In this document: piece after piece, positions 21,956 to 34,559 of the stretch
How positions within the stretch are numbered: position 1 is the stretch's first letter
How the letters are laid out: each line of letters opens with the position of its first letter
NCBI RefSeq assembly: GCF_036588685.1
Contig: NC_086378.1
Span: 32,527,578 to 32,591,577, forward strand
Direction: 5' to 3'
DNA: 64,000 bases
Source: Mytilus trossulus
Lineage: Eukaryota; Mollusca; Bivalvia; Mytilida; Mytilidae
The notes under the pieces: model-generated
Told to the model about the DNA's origin: nothing
The model's input: only the letters and a program-made list of their open reading frames with translations
The model's database searches: none
Made by a program: the position numbers and the translations under genes

Positions 21956-24319
21956 GAGGTTTCCAGATTTGCTACCGTACCAACCGTAGTACGAAGTGGG
22001 AGCCGTCATTTAACTTTTGAAAATTATTGATGCATACACTTTATATCAACACATGTTTTAGGAATCATATGCAGAACTGTTTTGAAAATTTTTAGCTGTA
22101 ATTTGGGACTAATTTCGTGTGGTTTCTTCTTGTATTCGTAGGAAACAATAGTGTGTGCACTCGATTATGCTTTAAAGCAACCGTTGCAAGTAACCGTTCG
22201 TACGAAAGGTTTATAGTTAAGAGTTATTTCCCCGTGGAATTACATAGATACAAAGAAGCTTAATTACAAAACAAATTTAAAACTTTATAAATTTTGGTTG
22301 TAATAACTTTATATATCATTGTAAAATGTTAAAGTTTTGTATTTATTTTGATAAGTTTTTAGAAAACATGATCAAATAAAATGAATTTGAACAAAATAAA
22401 TTGACCTTAATAACAAAAGAAAAATGACAAAACTAATATAAAAATATAAAACAAATCGTTGTTCAGACTATACGCGTGAGTTCTAAAACCCTTGTCAATC
22501 AAAATTAAAAAAAAAGTCCATGGAGAAATACTTTATAAAAATTAATACTCTGTTACAAAAAACAGAAGGTGTCAAAACGTTTGATTTCTAACTATTGTAC
22601 TGATTATGTATGTAATTATACTTTTAAATAACATTGCCTTGTGATAATTTTGTGTTATATGTAATATATATGTTGTATATATATGTTGAAGAATTAAATA
22701 AAGATAAAAAAAAAAATCAGACGCCCGGAAGAAATTATAAAAAATACAAGGTCGTTTATATCTTCATTTTGAACAATTATGCATAGAGATATGGCTGATA
22801 TCGTACTTACTTGACATCCTTCCTTTTTTGACAATTATCTTTACCGTCGGGCTAAAGTTTTTCTTTATAAAAAAAAAACGTCATAAAATCAATGTACTCT
22901 ATAAATTTAAGAAACATGTCCTTTTTTATTAACACAACTGTTCATATATCTTTTTCGCAGTAAGCCGAGAGAGAAAACTCAGAAAAACTGGAGTTAACTA
23001 TTTTAAGTAGAAATCGTATTCATGATACTAATACATCATACCTGAACAAATTACATAGAAACGTTTACCAACCGATGAAAATGATCCTTAATTTTGAGTC
23101 CATAAATCAGTTGTAAATGGTGCAAAAGACATTATATAGCAACATAGTATTTTCCGTACAACATTACGAAGACTTAGAAAGACATATTCATATTGCATTA
23201 GACCATGATTAGACTAAGTGTAAATATAGCGTCAAATTATTGCCGTTATCAGTGAACAAAATACGCTGTGTTGTATGAAGTTTTTTTGGCAATGCTGTAC
23301 GACAAAAGGATTAATGGATGGATATTGGTTTAACATTACCCCTCGTAGATTATATTATACTACTCCCACGTGCAGTACAAATTTTTACTCGCGACAATAT
23401 TTACAAATATAAATGTAATAACAATATCTAGTGACATAATAATAATAAGCGAACACGATGAAGTAACATCGTGATGATAAATATTTCGACTCAAAAAATG
23501 GTTTTCGTTTGTGTCTTAAAGTTTATATTTTTTCTTCAAGTAATTAAAATAATCAACAATTTTATTAAAAAGTTCAGTGACAAAATATAAGGAAAAAGAT
23601 AGATCGATGGTTTTACAATGTGTGTTGCGTTTTATGAAAAGATGTTGCTTCAATGATCGAAAAGATAGCTTAAGAAAATCAACACAATTTTGAACTCATT
23701 TTTGCCATAAGCACTTGTTCTAGTTTAGTGACGCATCTAGAACTTTTCATAAAAGGGGGGAGGGGGCGCTCCATCCATGCTTCAGTGATTCCCTATATAA
23801 TCAACCAAATTTTTGCCACGAAAAGGGGGGCGGGCCCCAAGCCCCCTCCCCTGGGTCCGTCTGTGTAATCATTAACGACACCAGTAAGGTACAAGTAAGA
23901 TATTATTAATAAGTAATTTCTAACTATTCCAATTTATATTTGAGTATTAGAAAACATTCTTTATTCTAATCCTTTTATTAATATATACAGAAAACAAAAA
24001 CATAGCCATACAGAAACGCAAATCTATTTTTAGAATATAAAGGTCGAGGCAACTCAGTTCCAGTAAGGACTGTTTGATTCATTCTCTTGTGCACAAAATA
24101 AATTTTATCGTATAAAATCACGTGCAAGGTTTTCTAGAAGCAGAGAAATCGTAATAAAATAAAAGATTAATGTTTGTATCACTGATATGCAATTTTGTTT
24201 CTTTATTTTCATCATGATACATACAATAATCTCATGCATTGAATGAAACCTCCCAAACAACACCAACGGTTGTGTTACGTACCAACCGTACCTGATACGT
24301 AGCGAAATCTGGAAATCTC
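21956..24319. mobile_element. 2.36-kb non-autonomous DNA transposon with TA target sites
   Basis: The left end is GAGGTTTCCAGATTTGCTAC and the right end complements to GAGATTTCCAGATTTCGCTA. Both ends are flanked by TA (21954-21955 and 24320-24321), and the flanks rejoin the interrupted RT. A subterminal CGTACCAACCGTA occurs near both ends in the same orientation. No transposase frame is visible. TA duplication suggests mobilisation by a Tc1/mariner-like or other TA-targeting transposase, but the superfamily cannot be fixed from the ends alone. Confidence 0.75.
23733..23865. mobile_element. MITE-like repeat (copy 2), nested
   Basis: Shares TGCTTCAGTGATTCCCTATA and the G-run/C-run ends with 3628-3795. 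It lies inside the 2.36-kb transposon and is therefore a third layer of nesting. Confidence 0.6.
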
Positions 24320-25235
24320 TATAAGAATAGATGCTTTCGACATAGTCACCAAATTTTGAATTATTTATTGAAAGAACACCATTTTTATAGCGGAAAATAG
24401 AGTCAAAGGATATTGCTAACTTTTTATCTTTCTTCTTAGAAGTTCCTGTATGAAGTCCGCCTCATAATAATAAAGAAAAAAGTCGACAATTCTTTCACAT
24501 TGGAATGTCGATAGTCTGTAGAAAAACACGTTCTCCGACGGAATAAATATGTTGTCAATCAAAATATCAAGCATCTTGATAATGTCAGTTTCAGAAAATG
24601 TTGTGTTTGAATCAGAGTGATCCTTTACAAAGCAGGACGTATCCCTTTCTAAGACAAGATACTTGTATCTTTATTGGCAATTTTTTTTATGAAACAAAGC
24701 AATACCAACTCTTTCAATTTGTCTAGGAAAGTGGAATACTTGTATAAAGTTTAAAATTCAAATGTTTTAATACTATTACAAGATGAAAGAGGGATCTTTG
24801 GAATTTTAAGTATCCACCTCTAGAATGGGCAGTTTCACAATAACTTTGAAGCCCGTCTTTGATTGCAGATGTTAATAATTTAGAAAGAGATTTCGTGGAG
24901 CACTTGGAAGACCCAGCAATATACCATTGTTTGTAAGGACACTTATGCAGTTTAGGTATATAATACAGTAATGGAAGGTCCAGTTCATCATCTTTGGTTG
25001 AAATTCCAAAGGAACATAAAACAGACCTATGAATATCCAGAAATTCATCTGTGGTAAGTGTCGTGAGGTTATATGCTGGGTTTCAAAGTGAATTGTCAAT
25101 ACCTTATTCTATTAAGCAGTTAATGAAACTGTTCCAACTATCCGGGATATCTTTAAAAGTCAGATTACATGTTCCGCAAATACTCGATATTTCCTTATTG
25201 TTTTGATAATTTTTGCCTTAGAAATTAATCAGTTG

Positions 25236-25610
25236 CTCATTTTCATTACTTACTTACTTACTGTTTTTGTTTTTTGATAAATCTGCAGATGCGGATACGT
25301 CACACTGAACGATACGGTTGATACGTCTTTTAAAGACAGACCTTTATTTGAAGACCAACTGACAATTAAGTGCCATCAACTTAAGATTACCGTTCATGCT
25401 TCAAAGAAAAACAAATATCATTTTGTATAGCAAGTTATATAATATGTTCTGTATAACTAATATGCAATGCCATTTTACGAAGTACGAAAATATTAATTTT
25501 CTATGATAAAATACTAGGTAAAAGACGAACACAGCTTACAACGCTTTACCATTTATTATTTATTGTTGTACGAGATAATCAAATAACAACTATGCTTTCT
25601 TTATATTCAG
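25236..25610. other. No gene seen
   Basis: Contains a short TTAC microsatellite and otherwise unclassified AT-rich DNA leading into the gene 2 promoter. Confidence 0.5.
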
Positions 25611-25620
25611 TTAAATATTT

Positions 25621-25767
25621 TCATTTGAAATGTCAAAATATATTGTTACGCTATCGTATTTCTTCTACACGCTATTTCCAAATTAAAAAAATATTGATCA
25701 ATCCGGAATATAAGATATAATGAAAATACAGCATTAACTGACAGACGAATTATAGGGAGTCTAAGAG
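25621..25767 (+). promoter_or_regulatory. Promoter and non-coding exon 1 of C4-like gene 2
   Basis: This is the counterpart of 57-203. ATATAAG is at 25708-25714, and the donor AGAG|GTAAAA follows at 25768. The 5'-UTR intron is 25768-25866, again exactly 99 bases, ending TTTTCAG one base before the start codon. Confidence 0.65.
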
Positions 25768-25867
25768 GTAAAACAATCATGTACTGATGTTATTTTGTTC
25801 ATAGTGAATTAATTTTGATTTTTTACATTTCATTCTAACAATTTATTATTAGAACTTGATTTTCAGT

Positions 25868-28374
25868 ATGCTCACATTCAGCTTTGCAACCACAATAGTT
25901 GCCTTTGTTGTAAGTGTTTATGGGAATGATTGTAAAGAGTACAACCTCACCCCATCAGACCAATCTCTTATTGACATGATGAAGCATTACTTGCATACTT
26001 CCAGAAAGGCGGATACTGTTGCACAATCAAACCAGGGTAAGTATCTTTTGAGAGGGAAATACAGCATTCAATTACTTTTTTTATCTTTTGATCACAAAGG
26101 CTGACAATTGTTGTGTTAGTTAATACAACATTTGTTAACTAATGTTCAAATCTTGTAAATAAAAGTTTGAAAGAGTCCAGTTGCACTAACAAAGTAATTA
26201 TATTCTGCAGAGCATGCATCACTCGCGTAGCGAATCAAAACTCAATCTAACTATAAAACATATTGTGTATTCGGCACAAAACTGGGGAAGGTCTCAGTAT
26301 AACCTCGCCCTTCCGAAGTTTCTCAGTTTCAGTCTTATAATAAAGTTTATAATTTTCTAACACTAACATTATATGGTATATTTATTTGAATGTAGAGATC
26401 AAATATTGTGTAAAATGATCAGTTATATATAAAAATGTAGTATCTATCTTATTGTCTACTACGTAAAAACATTCAGTAGTCTTTAAAATTTAATAGTTGG
26501 TGTGAGTTTATAACAGATTTTTTTGTTATTTCTATTGATTTATATTGCAAAAATCTTTTAATTATTGAATTCAAATGAGTATTTGTGTGATTATTGAAAT
26601 CCCTACGTAAAGGCTCTTCACAGGTTGTATTTGGATACACCGAACGTAGCTGTTTTGTATTACATCTTTAATACGGATTCTTTCGTTAAATTAACACCAT
26701 GCTGTGTTTTTTCTAGATATAGGTGTGACATATGTCAGATGGGGGAAGAAAACGTGTCCTAAAGGTGCGGGCCTTGTGTATACGGGTATGTTTGTTGTTT
26801 TAATTATCATTATCATTCTACGTGTCTGATTCTTACAGATGTACAGTAAATTTATTTTGATTTACATTCTGGTTTTTTCTTATACATGTATATACAATTC
26901 CGTGTATGTAACTTAACTTTGCATTCAAATTCAACAACTAGCATAGCACTCATAAGGCAGTTATGAGCAGTGTGAAATAATGTAATGGACGGACGCAAGG
27001 TATAGGTTAAAATGATTTAAAAGATATGAACAAACGGTTCATAACTATACAACACGGTTTAAATTTTTACTGAGAAAGCAAAATCATACTAAATTTATGT
27101 TTCATTTTTTTTTATGAAAAGTGCATACGTCTTAAATGCATATTTTTTTTAGAATTTACAAATCATTTAACAAAAAAAACACAATTTGTGTTTATCTTTT
27201 TTTAAACAAAAAAGTTATGCCTTCGAAAGGGAAAATACGGACACAAATCCGAATTTTGAGCAAATATACTAAATTTCGACCTCATTTGATTAAAAAAGTA
27301 GCACATGAAGGTATAGTTTTCATTAAATATTTGATTAAATCAGGTAAAAAATGGCCTATTTGCAAGTTTGCATCAACTTGTAAATACGGGATCAAAACTG
27401 TATCGTATGTCCTTAAGTGTGCTGTGTATATGCTCTCTACTTCTGGAATGGTAATAGCAAAATATCTAAACATTATTCGCGATATCGTTGTCAATGGTAC
27501 ATATCTGTATATGCTCTCTACTTCTGGAATGGTAATAGCAAAATATCTAAACATTATTCGCGATATCGTTGTCAATGGTACATATCGATAGAAAAAATCA
27601 AATCTCCTCGAACTAATTCAGGTCAAGCTGGAGGTAACTTTTACACCAACAAAGGAGGAGGTTCCAACTACCTCTGTTTACCCAGCGATCCAGAGAATGG
27701 TAAAGTAACCAGCAATGATAATGACGGACTATATGGTGCCGAGTATGATACATGGTCCACCAATAAACCGTCCGGTTTCCGTTCAAAAATGTTACAAAAG
27801 GAGGCTCCGTGTGCTGTTTGCCGGAGGACAGGGAAAGTTTCTGTTTTAATGATACCAGGTAGTTTCATTGTCAGTATTTAGTTTTTATTTAAAATCACCT
27901 GAAATATACTTAACAAAATTATAGGATATTCCTCGCTTTGCAACGAATCGTGCATTATGTAATGAAACTCTCATGGTTATCGATTGGTTTATGTGTTTAG
28001 ATGCATAGGTTTTAATTAGTGTCACTGTTCTGTGATGTAAAACAATTCATTTGAAGAATCAAGTGTAAATGTGTTGCATAATCATTGCATATTATATATT
28101 CTTTATGTTTTATTTAATTTTTGTTCGTACTTCAGGAAGGAAGACCTGTTACAAAGGATGGAAATCCGAGTACCATGGTTTTTTGATGAGTCAACATAAG
28201 AGATATAACCAGATGGACTTTATTTGTATGGACGCAGAAGCAGAACCATTGGACAATCAATCAGCCAACAATAATGGTGCTTTGTTTTATCCTATCAAAG
28301 CGAAATGTGGTAGCTTGAGATGTCCCCCATACAAGGATAACACCGAAGTGCTTTGTGCAGTTTGTTCTAAATAA
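25868..28374 (+). CDS. Short-chain collagen C4-like secreted protein, gene 2 (4 coding exons)
   Basis: Coding exons are 25868-26036, 26717-26785, 27622-27858 and 28136-28374, all phase 1. The joined length is 714 bases, or 237 residues. A signal peptide (residues 1-19, ending VVSVYG) is followed by an acidic, His-containing segment (SLIDMMKHYLHTSRKAD) almost identical in gene 1. Then come VTYVRWGKKTCP, GGNFYTNKGGGSNYLCLP, YGAEY, CAVC, LMIPGRKTCYKGW, FICMDAEAEPLD, a CGSLRCPPYKD segment and a closing CAVCSK. Exon 2 is 69 bases in both genes; exon 3 is two codons longer here. It is a tandem paralogue of gene 1, same strand, about 20.6 kb downstream. It appears intact. An AATAAA (28370-28375) overlaps the stop. 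Biological role is unknown; secretion is predicted. Confidence 0.88.
27427..27588 (+). repeat. 81-bp perfect tandem duplication in intron 2 of gene 2
   Basis: TGCTCTCTACTTCTGG recurs at 27431 and 27512, an 81-base period, with essentially no differences between copies. It ends 34 bases before exon 3. Since 81 is a multiple of three, several frames stay open through both copies, producing spurious open frames on both strands. Confidence 0.85.
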
Positions 28375-29540
28375 AACAAAATATAATATTCACGTCTTCT
28401 CATTTATTTATAGATATATGATGCTAACAAACTAATATTTATATCGAATTGAACTAAATTGATAATTATTTCTTACACGTACGTGGCTTTAAAGTATTGA
28501 CTTTGAGCGTTCTAAACAACAAGCAATTCGGACTCAAGCGTTTTTTTCATGTGTATTTTTTATATCACTTGATCAATAACGCGGCTGGTGGACTTTTGGT
28601 CCCTGATGGGAATCACCAGCACAGAAGGCAAGAACAACATGATACTTAATTTTTTTCTGTTAATAAATTGATCTCACTGAAAAAGAATTGACCTCGATTG
28701 CTTTTGTCGTTAACATTTTTATTTATTTTATTTTATTTTTTTGGGGTGGGTGAGGGTGGGGGGAGGTATATAGCTTCTTAACTATTCCAGTTCTAATATA
28801 TTCTTTGCATTTAGATATTATACTTTTAAAATTCCTGATTAAGGTAAATAAAGAACCCTGCTTCGGACGCAAGTAGTTAATATAACATTTTGTTTCGATT
28901 TTCTTGATTTTTTACACAAGAAAATAAATACATTCAAGTTCAATTTTTGTTGTATAAATTTTGGATTTGGCATTCTTGAATAGAAATACAAAAATAAAAA
29001 AGCAATGAATGAGGTTGTTTGACATATTACTTTGTGTGCTTTTTTGTTAAATATTTGTTTGTTTTTATAGTGGTTGAGATACTTGAGGTACCTGTACATC
29101 CTGTCATTATTGTTTATGATATTCTCGTATTCTTGTCTTTCATTTCTGCTAATGTGCTTTTCAGGTCTTTCAATTTTTCTGTTGAAAGACCTATTGTATC
29201 TCTTCTTTTTTTCCGCCAAAATCTAATATTTTTGTTTCGCAATATGTCACTTAGATATTTTTTATATTGTATCGTACAGTTTATGCGATTTTAATTTCAT
29301 CTGACTAAGACGAACAATTTTCTTTGTAAGATGTATATCCCTCTTCACTGTTTATCAAAGATGTGATCTCCTTCATAACAAAAAAAGATATCGACAAAAT
29401 TCTTTTTATAAATTGTTCGATACATCCTCAGGAATTTTTGACAAATTTGGATCGAAGCAATTCGATGAAATTTTATAGCAGTTATCTACCCTTACCAAAT
29501 AAATTTGTCGTTATATTTTTTCAACTCATAAACTCCTAAC
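28375..29540. other. No gene seen; one retrozyme scrap
   Basis: Positions 28584-28640 (GGCTGGTGGAC, ATCACCAGCACAG) resemble the segment at 9705-9760 of the hammerhead repeat. A GGTGGG-rich run lies near 28743. A lysine-rich open frame on the minus strand at 28839-29219 has no recognised family and is not called. Confidence 0.5.
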
Positions 29541-29559
29541 CGTATTACCCTGGAATCTT

Positions 29560-30230
29560 CTTTTTTTAGGTCCATAGGTCCTAACTTAGAAAATGAGATT
29601 AAGGTCAAAGGTCAAGGTCAGGTTCTAAATTGTGACTTTTGCTTGTTTTTGCATTTTCTCCAACACTTTGAAAGATACATATAAAAGAACAAGTGCAAGA
29701 TGTTTGCTTCATTGTTATGAAGATATGTTACGTTCAGTTTGATACAATTAAATGACATCTGATAAGAGTTCGTGCCCCTGAAATGTCTTTATATAAGGTT
29801 ATTTAAATATTCATTATTAACTTCAACTTGATGCATTATCAAGCCATATGACTTTTTACAAAAGGTAAGATGATGTATGAACTTGAACTATAACAACCGG
29901 AAGTGACCTTGAGAAAAGCGGAAGTACCTAATTTTGAACTTAATTCATATAAAAGTACTCGGAATCCATATATTGTGTAAAGTAGAAACATAAACTTATC
30001 ACTCAAGACAATTAATGACTTTTGATAAACCGAAAGTGGCCAAGTAATTTCCGTTCTACACGCAAAAGTATATGAAACTATATATTTTTAGAATCAGTGT
30101 AAAAGAAACTATTATATGAGACTGAAAGTGACATTTACTTCACCGGAAGTAGCACATTATCTCCTTTATTGCATTAAAAAATATATAGAAACAATTAATT
30201 TATCATATCAGTTTAAGGAAACTTATGATT
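29560..30230. repeat. Unclassified repeat-like tract with AGGTCA hexamers
   Basis: AGGTCA occurs at 29602, 29609 and 29615 in one row, a layout that would suit nuclear-receptor half sites. The surrounding sequence resembles tracts common in mollusc repeats, so regulation is not claimed. Confidence 0.3.
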
Positions 30231-30484
30231 GGATGCCAATTTTAACATTGAGTTAACCAGAACTAGATTCTTTTCAATAGCTTGATGTGGAAAGACCTTC
30301 AATTTTTCTCTAAAAAAATTGGTTTTTAATTCTATATATCTTTTGATGTTACTTCGATACATATAGCGTTGCTCTGCTCTTATGCATCCCGTTATTGTGC
30401 TATTGTAAAACATTTTTGTTGCATGCGTTCCTTTTTGATATGTGTGCTTTGTCTATATGCCTTTTTATGTTTCTTTGTTTAATA

Positions 30485-32080
30485 AATGACGTGGCTCTGT
30501 ACTTATCAAAACCGTCATTGTGTTATGGTACTATAGTTATTTTGTGTATTATTGTTTTTAGTTCTTGCTGATATGTCTGGTCGATATGCTATTTTGTGCT
30601 TCTTTGGTTTTTTACTGATTTATATTATAACACAATATTGACTGTTGTAATTTAGATATTTTTACCTATTATGTTTGTTTATTTTGTTCAGGCATCTGCA
30701 AGCGAGAGGTTTAAATAGCTATAATATTAGGTTTAATTTACCATATTTCATTTATTTGATATGTTTGAGTTTTTGATTTTGCCATTTGATTTTGCCATTT
30801 GATTGGGACTTATCTAGAAACTGACTTTAAGGGTCGGTTTAAACCAAACTTTACGACTAAGAGTTCCAAATGGTGAAGGTGTATTCATCGTAACTTTTAC
30901 AAACGCGACCACTAGTTGGTTTCACAGGTGATATTGGATATGTTCCTTGTCATTACTACAATTCCGTTCTCTTTTAACGAATAAGATCTACCAAAGTAGA
31001 CTATTTACCGGCTTTGTAAAAACATTAGTCAGACGACGGGTGCAACATGTGAAGCGAATCTGTTTCCCCTTCCATTGCACCTGAGATCACCCCAGTGTTT
31101 TTGTTAAAAAAAATGAACGGGGGGTTGCTGTTGTACCCCTAATAGTGACATTTTTACCTATTTTGCCTCGTTTTTTCACAAATCATCGTCAATATGATGG
31201 AATTTGATGCGACTGTCATAAGTGAGAGGTTTACAACGTTTAATCCATCATTTCCTGCATAAGAAAATACATGAACAAATTCAGGAAACTGACGTTTGTT
31301 ATCCGTCGTTTCATCGGCTTGCTTGGAATATTTGGCAACCTTATGGATATACATGGATTTAAAGGTCAATAGGTCAAAGATCAAAGTCTATGTTTCTAAA
31401 AATATAAAACAAAATGAAAAAATCCAGATGAAAGATATGGGAAAGATAAGTAATCAATTGGCCCTTGGGTAAACAGGTCAAGGATAAAAGTCACTGTTAC
31501 TGTGTTTTTTCAAGCTGTTTGTTTAATAAAATAAAAAGTATGTAGCCCCTAAGACAATAATGGAGATTAAATTTAATTTCATATAAACACTTATTCTACT
31601 TAATCCATTCCGTTTCACATGTTCTCTTTAATTAGTCAACACATTTGAAGATAACTCCCATGTTATTGAGATAAAATGCCAATATCCTCTAAATTTAGAA
31701 TGACATAATGACCACGTAATGTGTATCGTTCCATTAACATTAATGGGCAATTAATCGTCGATGTGACAGATTTTTATTCGATTGTACATATGTAATGTTC
31801 AACAACAACAAAATTAGTTGGAAGTATTAACTGCATGCTGAAATAAACAAAATAAATAGTCAATTGACAGACTGTCATACAAGTGAGACATTTAGCTAGT
31901 TTTAAAAATAGGTTTTGTCTAACATTATCTTCGTGAGCAAATGCCGGGAATAGGATATTTGTCATCCATTCGTTTGATGTGTATGAGCTTTGGATTTTTG
32001 CCATTTGATTAGAGACTTTCCGCTTTGAATATTCCCCGGTGTTCGGTATTTTCTGTAGATTTACCAAGGATTTGTATAGT
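30485..32080 (+). mobile_element. Cluster of Penelope-like 3'-end fragments
   Basis: 30485-30840 matches the subfamily E 3' UTR (GACGTGGCTCTGTACTTAT, TTTGCCATTTGATTGGGACT). 30855-31100 is a decayed end of the other subfamily (AGTTCCAAATGGTGAAG, GACGACGGGTGCAAC). 31195-31300 and 31860-32075 again match subfamily E (GGAATTTGATGCGACTGTC, TTTGATTAGAGACTTTCCG). All are on the plus strand, 5'-truncated and non-coding. 31300-31860 holds nothing recognisable. Confidence 0.6.
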
Positions 32081-32378
32081 ATAGAAATCCTTGGTTTTAC
32101 CTACATGTTGAGTTGATTATTGCATGGATTTGTAGTCTTACTATAGAAATCCTAGATTATTGAAATGATAAGACTTAGTACAAGGCGATTTGCCGATCAG
32201 TACTAAAATGTTGGTTGTTTTTAGGAGATTCTTGTTCAGTAGCTTAAATGATTGGACACGAATGACTATTTTCATTGTTTTACAGGGTTCTAGTAGAGTG
32301 CTCATATTTGACATATAAAACAAGAACTATCTTTAAAAAAGATATCCGACGTATTTAAATTTGAGTATATGTTTAAAT

Positions 32379-32830
32379 AAAGGCAACAGTAGTATACCGC
32401 TGTTCAAAACTCATAAATCCATGGACAAAAAACAAAATCGGGGCAACAAACCAAAACCGAGGGAAACGCATTAAATATAAGAGGAGAACAACGACACAAC
32501 ACCGAAACGCAACAGCACACAGAAACGGACCAAGCAACAGACAATACACCACGAGAATAACAAATATAACATCAAAACCAAATACATGAATATGGGATAG
32601 ACAAGTACCGTGCCACGTCTTATCTCAAAAATAAGAGAAAACAGAAACGACTCAACGTTAAAATGCAACACACACACAAAAACGAACAATATTATAACAA
32701 TGGCCATCTTCCTGACTTGGTACAGGACACTTTTAAAGGGGAATAAAAGTGGTGGGTTGAACCTGGTTTTAAGGCATGCCAAACCTCGCACTTTAATGGC
32801 ACAGTTAAATATAACATTGAAATGAAAACA
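32379..32830 (-). repeat. Interspersed repeat M1 (minus strand)
   Basis: Reverse complement of the 5281 and 15975 copies, with AGTAGTATACCGCTGTTC at one end and GGTGGGTTGAACCTGG near the other. Open frames on both strands here are repeat artefacts. Confidence 0.65.
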
Positions 32831-32904
32831 AAATATTACAGGACTACAATACAAATAAAAAGCAGAACATATTAGACAAAGAAAAGCATGATTAATAGAT
32901 AACA

Positions 32905-33445
32905 AAAAGCATCAGGTTTAAAATTCAATACGCCAAAAACGCTTCTAGTCCACACGAGACTCACCAGTGACGAAACAAATACAAAATTGTACAGCACTGA
33001 AGATCAAAAGTTGAAAAGGTTTTGCCAAATACGGCATTGTTTGTATGCCCAGGATAAGAACATTCATATTATATAAAACAATTCACACTATTGCAAACAG
33101 TAAATTTTAACAAATGAATATGAAAGAGATATACATAATGAAACTGAAGTAAAAACTAATTACAGAAAACTAAACCCGAATACATAACGTCCAGATATAC
33201 AAGATCGAAAGTGAAAAAAGTACAAAGTTGTACAGCACTGAAGATCAAAAGTTGAAAAGGTTTTGCTAAATACGGCATTGTATTATGCCCGGGATAAGAA
33301 CACTATTATATAGAACGATTCATGCTATTGCAAACAGTAAATTTTAACAAATGAATGTGAAAGATATATTCATAATGAAACTAAAGTATTAACTTATTAC
33401 AGAAAACTAAACCTGAATACATGATGCCAAGTTCAATACAGCATA
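32905..33445 (-). repeat. Decayed hammerhead-family dimer, 240-bp period
   Basis: TACAGCACTGAAGATC recurs at 32991 and 33231. On the minus strand a relict hammerhead at 32930-32973 keeps stem I (TCGTCA / TGGCGT) and stem II (GTC/GAC) but has CTGGTGA for CTGATGA, an altered GAAA and no CGCGCG. It is a second, inactive lineage of the small ribozyme elements. Confidence 0.6.
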
Positions 33446-33570
33446 GACACACCAGAATCAGTCCAGGCGTTAACGCAATTAAAAAAACGACGTCACATAC
33501 GATGGCGAAAAGGCAAACGTAATGCTACATTTGAATTTATAAAATTTAGAAACAGCATGACGTCACACAT

Positions 33571-33595
33571 AAATCCTGGTACTTTTGATAACTAT
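33571..33595 (+). repeat. Isolated 3' tail of the hammerhead element
   Basis: AATCCTGGTACTTTTGATAA and the following CTAT match the last bases of the retrozyme units. It is an extreme 5' truncation. Confidence 0.5.
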
Positions 33596-34559
33596 GAAAA
33601 ACTATAATTTAAAAGTGAGCTAGAATTAGGATTGCTTTAAGATTATATTAAAACTAAATACTGATAATTCATTAAAACAAAATGCATATTGCAATACTTA
33701 TTAATAGCAATTAACTGTAATATATATATATGTCCAGTTTGTTATGAATCCAACTTCAAACGTAATTAATCGTACAAAATTAAATATAATTAATAAAGGC
33801 GGTGATTAATTTTTCTATCCGTAACACCTAAATATAATAAAAAGACGTCAACACATTTGACAAAATGAGAAGATGAGAATTACAAATATAACATTAAACA
33901 TATAAACTAAATACATGAATTTGGGATAAACAAGTACAGAAACACGTCTTATAGTAATACGAATTCACATACAGCAAAACAGTCACAATCGGGAATAAGT
34001 CACGTTTGGTAATTAAAAGATAAGACGACATAATGACAAACTATCATTTCGAAAACCTTCAGAAGCACAATGACTTAATGATGCAGGACCTCTTTAATTA
34101 AATCTCCATCTGAATGTAACTACAAGAAATTCTATATTCTCGGTCCTCGTATCTTTCTGCTTACATTCACCAAAATCCCGCGAAAATCTCACATGCGTAG
34201 ACCTGTGCGTTCTTAAAGTCATGTACGTTCATACAACAAAGTTTACATTAAAAATTATATAATGTCCCGAATAAACAGCTGTCATGGATGCAAAGAGCTA
34301 TTGGAGAAACAATTGTTTTTTTTATAAAAATATAAAACTTTGTAAGATCTAGTTCAAATATTTATAGTTTTTCACTTGTTTTCCATCACGATATAATTAA
34401 CGAGCCGTTTTTTCAAACACAATCAAATCATCCACCATGACAGCATTTTGTCTAATCACAGAAAGGATTTTCGAGCATGCGTATTCTGTTGCCATAGTTA
34501 ATCGTCCTTAAGTTCAAAGGGTACAAACCGAAACTATACCGACTACGTCGGAAAAAGAT

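Larger units (their letters stand above)
21208..25235 (-). mobile_element. Penelope-like element, minus strand, split by a DNA transposon
   Basis: On the minus strand the RT N-terminal part occupies about 25235-24322, with PLLYYIPKLHKCPYKQ, SKCSTK and LLTSAIKDGL readable near 24990-24850. The RT C-terminal part and tail occupy 21953-21208, with RYSRACISYHDFL, KFYGRHHELVDRYG and QMIWDM. Between them lies the insertion 21956-24319. Frames are broken at several points, so it is inactive. The nested insertion gives a relative age: the transposon came later. The right edge abuts a short TTAC repeat at about 25246-25262. Confidence 0.7.
32289..34559. repeat. Left arm of a long interrupted inverted repeat
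   Basis: Positions 34038-34559 and about 32289-32361 are the reverse complement of 44566-45336. Landmarks are CCGACTACGTCGGAAAAAGAT at the inner edge, GACAGCTGTTTATTCGG-type sequence in the middle, and GATATCCGACGTATTTAAAT at the outer part. The arm is interrupted by about 1.7 kb of other repeats (32362-34037). Confidence 0.75.

Noticed and set aside
27136-27591. A 151-codon open frame with a repeated 27-residue block
   Set aside because: It lies in an intron, owes half its length to the 81-bp duplication, and is matched by open frames in other phases and on the other strand.
28839-29219. A 126-codon lysine-rich open frame (minus strand)
   Set aside because: AT-rich composition explains the residues, there is no recognisable domain, and an overlapping opposite frame is equally open.
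29602-29620. Three AGGTCA hexamers as a nuclear-receptor response element
   Set aside because: They sit in a repeat-like tract far from a promoter; a short motif alone is not evidence.
32471-32905. A 144-codon open frame on the minus strand
   Set aside because: It coincides with interspersed repeat M1, whose copies at 5281 and 15975 give similar spurious frames.
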